The position numbers and the translations under genes are program-made. The notes under the pieces were generated by a model that did not search any database, had not been told where the DNA came from, and worked only from the letters and a program-made list of their open reading frames with translations. Positions 9,413 to 15,224 of a stretch of DNA of 15,224 nt are shown piece after piece (position 1 is the stretch's first letter; every line of letters starts with the position of its first letter). The stretch is from Ichthyophonus hoferi (Eukaryota; Opisthokonta; Ichthyosporea; Ichthyophonida; Ichthyophonidae), in NCBI GenBank assembly GCA_002751075.1, contig NAOQ01000156.1, positions 88,270-103,493 on the forward strand, in the 5' to 3' direction.

Positions 9413-10843
9413 CACACCTTGCACACACATATACATACATACGCACACCCCCACACCCCCCTATACTCACCTATATAACTCTCTTCTCTCATCATCTGCA
9501 GCCCTCTTATTATCATTCATAGTCTTTATTAAATCTGCTACTTTCTGTGCGTCATTTTCTCTAGCAGCTGCGGCCAGTTCAGGAAAATTCTGGGTTATCG
9601 TCGACATTTGATACGGGTCAATTTTAAGTTCATTAATAAACTGTTGGGCTTCTTCGAGGGGTGTAGGCCGCCTATTGGGTTGCACAATGATTTAAAACTT
9701 ATGAGTCACTAGGCTTATAGAGTTATTTTTATTTGAACCATTTTATTTTCTTACTGGGTTTTTAAACAACCACTCATGCTTAGTGTTTAAATATGTCTAA
9801 GGTCAGTATTAGAATATTAATATCTATTCCTTGCTCCTTAATACTTGACTCTCTGTCAGCAGATTGTGATTGGATTATATATTTCAATTTTAAAATTTTA
9901 AATGGGTTTGTACTTAAGTGTGCAACCAATTATGTCTGAATGCATATATGAACATATATATATTAACCACAAATCCAAAAAAAAAAAAAGAAAACAACGA
10001 CAAAAGCTTACGCAATATAGACACAAACATATCATCCCCTTACACACATACAATAAGATGGTAATATATATATAACTAATAAAGCATTAATATATACACA
10101 TCTACACCTCTACCTAGGTTGTTGACCTGGAGTCCAAATAGAGCCAAGGCCTATCTCCGGTCTACCAGTCCCCTTCCTAGTCAAATATAGCACGTCATTT
10201 TCTACTACCTTACAGCCATCAAGTGTCTTACTATCATCTGTGAGTTCCTCACCTAGAGTAAAAAGTTATAGGTAGAGTTGGAATAAATGTATGTTTGAAT
10301 ACTCAACACCTTAAATCTTCTGCAATTTTTTTTGATAAAAATAATTGATATGCAATAGATAGTAGAGAGTGTCTGGTTATTCAGATAATTATTTTATGAC
10401 AAGAAAAAAAAGATTGATAAAAAATAAATAATAAAAACTTTACGTTTGCATTGAATAAGAAATGACTACATGAACTATAACCGAAAAAATAAATATATAT
10501 AGTATAATTGATAATAATGGTTATATGGTCTATGATTAAAGGAACATAAAAAAGCCCTAAAATACAAGAATTGATATAACATAAAATGTGTTTAAGATAG
10601 ATTTGACACAACAATAACCAAGAAGTGATAAGAATATCAGACTTAAGTATAATAAAACATACGACGTGGCAGAAACACAAGAAATAAAATAAAAAATAGC
10701 CGACCTTTAGCCCACAGAGTAATCTGGTCAATAGGCATGCCTGCTTCTGCCTCCAGAATGATTTTCACAGTTCCAATATCCAATTCTCCATCTAGTTCTA
10801 AAGGATATATCTGTCCATTATTAGTAGTTACTGTTATCTTCAT
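6861..10843 (-). CDS. DDI1: Ddi1, ubiquitin-dependent aspartic protease and proteasome shuttle
   Basis: Seven exons: 10843-10705, 10252-10114, 9671-9471, 8829-8658, 8449-8234, 7592-7425 and 7025-6861. They sum to 1200 bases (399 residues plus TAG), with every intron GT-AG. Residues 1-78 are a ubiquitin-like domain ([19 protein letters not shown], then [11 protein letters not shown]). About 95-200 is the helical HDD region ([41 protein letters not shown]). About 200-315 is the retroviral-type protease fold with catalytic Asp221 in [12 protein letters not shown], then [16 protein letters not shown] and [12 protein letters not shown]. About 360-398 is a UBA domain ([19 protein letters not shown]). 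The family works as a homodimer in cytosol and nucleus, shuttles or cleaves heavily ubiquitinated proteins, and in animals and yeast relatives activates proteasome-gene transcription factors. All key residues are present. UBA retention is typical of non-vertebrate members. Length and domain order are normal for the family, and nothing suggests decay. The intron 1 donor (GTCGGC) is weak but gives the correct UBL join. Confidence 0.96.
7284..7301. repeat. (AT)n microsatellite in DDI1 intron 6
   Basis: Nine or so TA units inside the 399-base last intron (7026-7424). The 5' half of this intron in transcript sense is T-rich, with TTATTGTTATTGTTG words just after the donor. Confidence 0.7.
7593..8233 (-). 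other. DDI1 intron 5, no other gene seen
   Basis: 641 bases with donor GTGTGT and acceptor TTATCACAG. In transcript sense the first 150 bases are strongly pyrimidine-rich (runs of T and CTTT words), which produces open frames of no significance. The remainder has ATATGTATG-type words. Confidence 0.8.
8908..8938. repeat. (TTAA)n followed by TTATA words
   Basis: ATTAATTAATTAATT followed by TTATATTATATTATA inside DDI1 intron 3. A similar TTAATTAATTAATT run occurs at about 12832-12845 in the first seen GTPBP3 intron. Confidence 0.7.
9038..9060. repeat. short inverted repeat in DDI1 intron 3
   Basis: ACTAATCA and TGATTAGT are perfect 8-base arms around a 7-base loop. The sequence could form a hairpin in DNA or pre-mRNA. 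It may be chance in AT-rich DNA. Confidence 0.5.
9251..9460. repeat. (TA)n and (CATA/CACA)n array in DDI1 intron 3
   Basis: A (TA)n run at 9251-9275 continues into about 170 bases of CATA and CACA words. In transcript sense this is TGTG/TATG and starts about 10 bases after the strong donor GTGAGT at 9470. Three frames stay open on both strands (Met-Tyr-Val-Cys or Tyr-Ile-His-Thr repeats); none is a real protein. Confidence 0.9.
10253..10704 (-). other. DDI1 intron 1, splits the UBL domain
   Basis: 452 bases between donor AAAG/GTCGGC and acceptor ACTCTAG/GTGAGG, phase 1. The join restores the UBL segment [14 protein letters not shown], which confirms both sites. The interior is T-rich in transcript sense and gives a misleading hydrophobic open frame. 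Confidence 0.85.
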
Positions 10844-11089
10844 TCTCTTGTAATATTTATTACCAACTACAAAAATATAATATAATATAACAAAATGCAG
10901 CTGTATGTGTTCTTAGTGTGTTAATGGAGTATAATAATAGTAAATATAATATATATATATTATATGTAGGTTATATTAACTGAACTAATAAAATCAGAGC
11001 AAATTTTGTTCGCAGCCTATCCCCTTCGTATGACAAAATCTATTTGCCTTTCCCGTGACGACATGGATGCGCACCATAGCCACAGTTTT

Positions 11090-11094
11090 ATTGG
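11090..11094 (-). promoter_or_regulatory. CCAAT box, putative
   Basis: CCAAT on the minus strand (ATTGG on plus), about 247 bases upstream of the DDI1 ATG and inside the GC-richer patch. It is a plausible NF-Y/HAP site. The motif is short, so support is positional only. Confidence 0.35.
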
Positions 11095-11128
11095 TCACAA
11101 TAAAATGTTAAAATGTTAAGTCGTCAGT

Positions 11129-11140
11129 TTTCCCGCCAAA
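11129..11140. promoter_or_regulatory. E2F-like site, putative
   Basis: TTTCCCGCCAAA (TTTGGCGGGAAA on the minus strand) matches the E2F/DP consensus closely. It lies about 290 bases upstream of the DDI1 ATG, between the divergent genes. A 12-base match with four or more G/C-specified positions is unlikely by chance in DNA this AT-rich. Confidence 0.4.
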
Positions 11141-12355
11141 TCCATGTATTATTAAATATTAGTACATTAAGTAGCCAATACAAAAATATTTTAAGAAAAT
11201 TATTGGAGATTGGGTTGTCAGGAATATATGAATTTGTAAGAAATTAAAGCAAGCATTCATATTTATCTTGTTTTTCTTAAAATATACAATCACAATCGTA
11301 ACTGCATTAGCGACAATAATTACTGTATGATTTAAGAACTTTCATCTTTCATGTTCTTATCAATAATATTAATACTAATAATAATAATTGTATTCTTGAT
11401 TCAAAATATTTATTTATAATTGTAACTTGATCTGTTGGATATACGCTGTCAAAACTCCTAGTAATTGGTAATTATACAGTTCTCGATAGGCAATCGCAAT
11501 CATAAATAATAATAATATTTCAAAATGATTGTCATTGGTTTATTGCAGATACCTGATCTTAATCGCAACTAAATGATCTGGGATACCAATCATTTTATGG
11601 ATAGATTGGCTTATCAAATAAACTGCTCATCTATTGTTGTTGTCGGCTCACTACTGCATCAAAATGTAACTACCTTTCTTACTATCTTATTTCTTATAAC
11701 TTACTGTCATTTTCTCCTTTACCTAGATTTTTTCCCTATAATAAACTTCCTTTCACATGCCTAATATGAAATTAAATAAAGTCAAAAGACTATGTTGAAT
11801 TGGTCAACGACTTACCACCACCAGCATGTTTCGAGTATATCACACAATACAGAGAACAATACGGTTAAAAAAATATTGTTTTGGACCATATATTACATAT
11901 ACAAAGGTACATGGGATACTGCACATAGTATATTATTGGTTAAGTTATGGGGTGGTTATAGTTCTACTCTTCAATGCATAAAGAGTAATATTCCAAAAAA
12001 CATTGCTTTTTGTTGCAACACTATTTCTTTTTTCTCCATCTATTTTTATCTTTACATTTCCTTTAATTCAGCTCCCTTTTTATTATGAACCATTTTTTTG
12101 TATATTTTTTTACGGTTCTACGTTAGCTACCTATTATTCTCAAGTGAATTAAACATAGCATAGATCTGATAAACTTAATTTTTATGGAAAATGTATAGCC
12201 TATTCTCTCTTTTTTTTCCCCCTGCAAATATCAAGATAGTGCAAATGTTTTTCAATTAACATAAAGGCAGCTACCCCGCCACCCCCGTACCTATCTTGAA
12301 AAGTAAAACTTAATTCAACTTTAAACAGTGGGTTAGAAATGCGTGTTCTCTGCAG

Positions 12356-15076
12356 TCAAAATACTATGGTACGTTCTCAACGCTACAATGTCCTGATCGA
12401 ACAAACACAGTGTTTGCCCTATCTACAGCGCCTGGGAAAGCTGGTAGAGTTTGAGTTCCCTTTTTTTATGTTTATTTTCATACATACGTCTATGTATATT
12501 ATATTTATATCAGATTGCTATTTTCATTTTTTGTTTATTTCAGTATGTGTAGTAATCGACAACGCTATGTCATTATTATTATACCTTTGTGCTATAGTTT
12601 TTATCTTATTTTGATATATTTATTAATGTCAATTTCAGCAAGTTTACTTATTATCCTATTGATGCTCAGAGTGAAAACTGATTATTTCAAGCGGAGAATT
12701 TACGATAAAAACTGCATAGTCTTTATTCCGTATCACTACAGAATTTAGAGTCCCTGATTTGTTTCACACGAAACATTTTTATACTTGCTAAAGATATCAC
12801 TTTTTATACACAATACTTCAAAACCCAGCATTAATTAATTAATTGTATATAACTATAATTGCATTGCATATTTCGTATATGTAGCTATATTTGGTAAATT
12901 TATTACCATTTTTTATTTACGTTATGTGATTTTTCACCTACTACACTGCAACCTCAATCTATATTGTGTACACTCCCTAATAATAATCGAAAACGATTAC
13001 TTGACTTTTCATTGATTACATTTATTAAAAAGAATATTTATGTAATTTAAATATTTCTTTATATCAATATAATTATTTAATTATGTTAGCAATTACTATT
13101 GCATAATAGTACAAAAAAAAATAGCTAGTGTCCTTTGCAACTGCTCATCAGAAGATATAGTATTTAATAGGGAAGCCTAGTTTTAATTTATCAACCAAAA
13201 ATAATTTATTGATTATAAAGGTAAATAATGATGGTGTCATATTTTGTTTTGCAAAATGGCTCCAATATAGAATGTTACTGTGGATGTAGTAGCAAAAACA
13301 TAGTATATCTTTAATGTTTGCCTTAAAGCTCAGGCAGTAAAGATCCTTCCTTCTAAACCACGCTATTTAGCAATTTACTTCCTAGATTTATATATGTATG
13401 TACGCATGCATATATGTATAATCTTGTCTTGTGCTTCAGATGCAATAATATACTCTGTTATCTAATTATACATTGCAGAATGTTCAAATGCAAATGGAAA
13501 ACCAAAAATATACAAGTTGTATGATTTGTTACTAAAGTATTGGTGGTAAAGAGTAGATAATACGTAATATAGAGGCTGTATATAAAACACACAAACTATA
13601 GTAATTTACTACTACATATATATGTTACAAATAGGCATGGCGATCATTAGAGTGTCGGGCCCAGCGGCTAAGGAGGTGAGATTCTCTAGACATTTACCAT
13701 ATTCTATCCGATTTGATCATACTCTATCCTCTCTTACCCTACTCTATCTTACCCTATTCTATCCTACCTTGTCCTACCCTACCTTATCCTATCATATCCT
13801 ACCATATCTTACCTTACCCTATCATATCCTACTATATTTTATCCTACCCTATCATGTCCTACCCTATCTTATCCTACCCTATCCTATCCTACCATACCTT
13901 TTCTTACCCTATCTTATCCTACCCTATCATATTCTACCCTAACATATCTTAACCTACCATATCCTACCCTATCATATCCTACCCTATCATATCCTACACT
14001 GTACTACCTCGCCCCAATTGTTTCAAATTTCTCTTCAGTTTAACGTAAGAATGTTTTGGAAATGGACTCATTACCACGGGTAACACCTTATTGTACGGTA
14101 TATTACAATTATATCATATTATAATGTACTAATGTACAATATATATTATTGTATTATACAATCATATCATATTTTATTGTAAGATTATATGATATTTTAT
14201 TGTAAAAATACAGTATTGTATGGAAAAGTTATATTATATTGCATTGTGTACCAACCAACTTAAGTATATGAACTACAGACCTATAAGGCACAGGAGTATG
14301 TGTATTATGAACCATATCGGTGATATAAAACAATAAATGCAATAAACAAGCTATTAACTATCATTTTATGTTTAAATGCTACACAAATACATACACATAT
14401 ACATCTACCTATACCTATATTTCCCCTTTAAGAGGTTGTTCTAATGATTCCACCAATTAAAACCTCCTTTTACAGGCTTTAAAAGCTATGACGCCATCTG
14501 CATCATTACCTAAAGCTAGATTGGCTAGTAATCGAAGACTATATCATCCAATCACTACCGTCCATCTGGATAGCGCACTAGTATTATGGTTCCCTGGTAC
14601 GTTACTATATATATATATATGTATACGTATGTATATGTATAATAATATAATAATATAATGCTATAGCAATATAACAGTATAATAATATGGTGTGATAATA
14701 TGCCTATGACATACTAATATGGTAATCTAATGGTATGAAAGCATATATGTAACTATAGTAATATAATAGTCGTTGCACTATTACATACATACACCTAGAT
14801 ACAATGTACACGTCATTTTATACATAAACACAAAATGTCCCTCTATCTCTCTATAATTAGTATGTATATAATATAATATGATACATAAAATACATAGAAT
14901 GTATTAAATATACAAGGAGCCCTACAACACATTTCCATTGCAGGACCTAGGAGTTATACGGGGGAGGATGTTGTTGAATTTCATGTACATGGCGGAAAGG
15001 GGGTTATTACTGCTGTATTATATGCTCTATCAGACTATGGTCTATGCACAGCCCCCCCAGGTGAATTTACAAAGAG
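12356..15076 (+). CDS. GTPBP3: MnmE/GTPBP3 tRNA modification GTPase, N-terminal part
   Basis: Four exons: about 12356-12443, 13635-13675, 14476-14596 and 14944-15076, all GT-AG with phases 1, 0, 1 and 2. Together they encode about 128 residues of the TrmE N-terminal domain: [29 protein letters not shown], then [14 protein letters not shown] and ALVLWFPG, then [17 protein letters not shown] and APPGEFTKR. This matches roughly the first quarter of the ~450-residue bacterial MnmE. The domain binds the folate one-carbon donor and mediates dimerisation. The helical and G domains must lie past the right edge. With MTO1/MnmG the enzyme makes 5-carboxymethyl- or taurinomethyl-uridine-type wobble bases in mitochondrial tRNAs. 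The start is unresolved: the frame is open back to 12300 without an ATG, the ATG at 12339 is in another frame, and an acceptor (TTCTCTGCAG) fits at 12355, so an upstream exon with the transit peptide is likely. Confidence 0.92.
12444..13634 (+). other. GTPBP3 intron of 1191 bases, no other gene seen
   Basis: Donor GTAGAG, acceptor TTACAAATAG. It is AT-rich, with T-runs near the donor and a decoy acceptor (TTGTTTATTTCAG) ending at 12543. Reading on from that decoy gives no MnmE-like sequence, whereas the acceptor at 13634 restores [12 protein letters not shown] exactly. Confidence 0.8.
13719..13999 (+). repeat. TAYCH pentanucleotide array, nearly G-free
   Basis: About 280 bases built from TATCC, TACCC, TATCA, TATCT and related pentamers inside the 800-base GTPBP3 intron (13676-14475). 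It starts about 43 bases after the donor. The plus strand has almost no G. All frames stay open because stop codons hardly arise; the apparent Pro-Tyr-Leu proteins are artefacts. Confidence 0.95.
14000..14475 (+). other. rest of GTPBP3 intron after the array
   Basis: Unique AT-rich DNA with ATATCATATTATTGTA-type words at 14100-14240, ending in a good polypyrimidine tract and acceptor (CTCCTTTTACAG). No other gene seen. Confidence 0.7.
14605..14700 (+). repeat. (TA)n, TATG and AATAAT words in GTPBP3 intron
   Basis: A (TA)n run begins 8 bases after the donor GTACGT at 14597 and passes into GTATGTATAT and TAATAATA words. It lies in the 347-base intron 14597-14943. Confidence 0.8.
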
Positions 15077-15130
15077 GTAGGGAGTGGTATGATGTCTTGT
15101 GTTGTATTGTACTATACTATATAGTGTTCT

Positions 15131-15224
15131 TTTGCATTTTATTATATTGTATTGTATTGTATTGTATTGTATTGTATTATATTGTATTGTATTGTATTAT
15201 ATTATATTATATTATATTATATTA
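15131..15224 (+). repeat. (TATTG)n/(TATTA)n pentanucleotide array
   Basis: Pentamers TATTG, then TATTA, run to the window edge inside the intron that starts at 15077. Diverged units begin by about 15100. The array may continue past the window. Confidence 0.95.

Larger units (their letters stand above)
10844..12299. other. divergent intergenic region between DDI1 and GTPBP3
   Basis: About 1.4 kb between the DDI1 start and the first recognisable GTPBP3 exon. The part at 10990-11145 is GC- and CpG-richer than the rest and is the likely DDI1 promoter. The missing 5' exon of GTPBP3 should lie to the right of it. Open frames at 11573-11764 and 11792-12088 (plus) could be parts of that exon or noise; neither has a convincing mitochondrial presequence. 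Confidence 0.5.

Noticed and set aside
9191-9516. Cys/Tyr/Val/Met-repeat open frames over the CATA/CACA array
   Set aside because: Low-complexity artefact inside DDI1 intron 3, open on both strands because of the tetranucleotide repeat.
13622-13952. Two Pro/Tyr/Leu/Ile-rich open frames of 79 and 106 residues
   Set aside because: Produced by a stop-poor pentanucleotide array. Only the first 14 or so residues ([13 protein letters not shown]) are real, and these belong to GTPBP3.

Overview
This is AT-rich nuclear eukaryotic DNA (roughly 70% A+T by eye) with spliceosomal introns. Two conserved housekeeping genes can be read exon by exon. The organism cannot be fixed from the window. Ddi1 keeps a C-terminal UBA domain, which human DDI1 and DDI2 lack. 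A decayed gene for a secreted protein with two CBM14 (peritrophin-A) chitin-binding domains is also present. Both fit an invertebrate or an early-diverging fungus. A second relic has a weak CsbD-like look which, if right, would favour a fungus. Stop codons in the intact genes follow the standard code.

Layout: 1-660 is AT-rich sequence with a tRNA-like 5' end on the minus strand. At 667-1554 (minus) are two well-formed exons, phase 0 to phase 0, of a gene I do not recognise; a pentanucleotide array fills the start of the intron between them. 1555-3450 is AT-rich intergenic DNA with simple repeats. 3450-3820 holds a diverged direct duplication. 3921-4196 and 4811-5293 (both plus) are two GC-richer decayed coding regions with in-frame stops but no shift of frame; the second is the CBM14 protein. 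5307-6860 is intergenic.

6861-10843 (minus) is a complete seven-exon DDI1 gene of 1200 coding bases (399 residues), with UBL, helical (HDD), retroviral-type aspartic protease (DSGA) and UBA domains. 10844-12300 separates it from the divergent gene and carries a CCAAT box and an E2F-like site. 12356-15076 (plus) holds four exons of the N-terminal quarter of MnmE/GTPBP3, the mitochondrial tRNA-uridine modification GTPase. Its first exon or exons are unresolved and it runs off the right edge.

The two intact genes act separately: Ddi1 in ubiquitin-proteasome shuttling and proteolysis, GTPBP3 in mitochondrial tRNA wobble modification. They share only a divergent arrangement. Three things most merit a second look: the substitution-only decay of the CBM14 gene, the placement of simple-repeat arrays just after 5' splice sites in several introns, and the unrecognised two-exon gene. 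I found no CRISPR array, rRNA gene, intact transposon or virus-like element.
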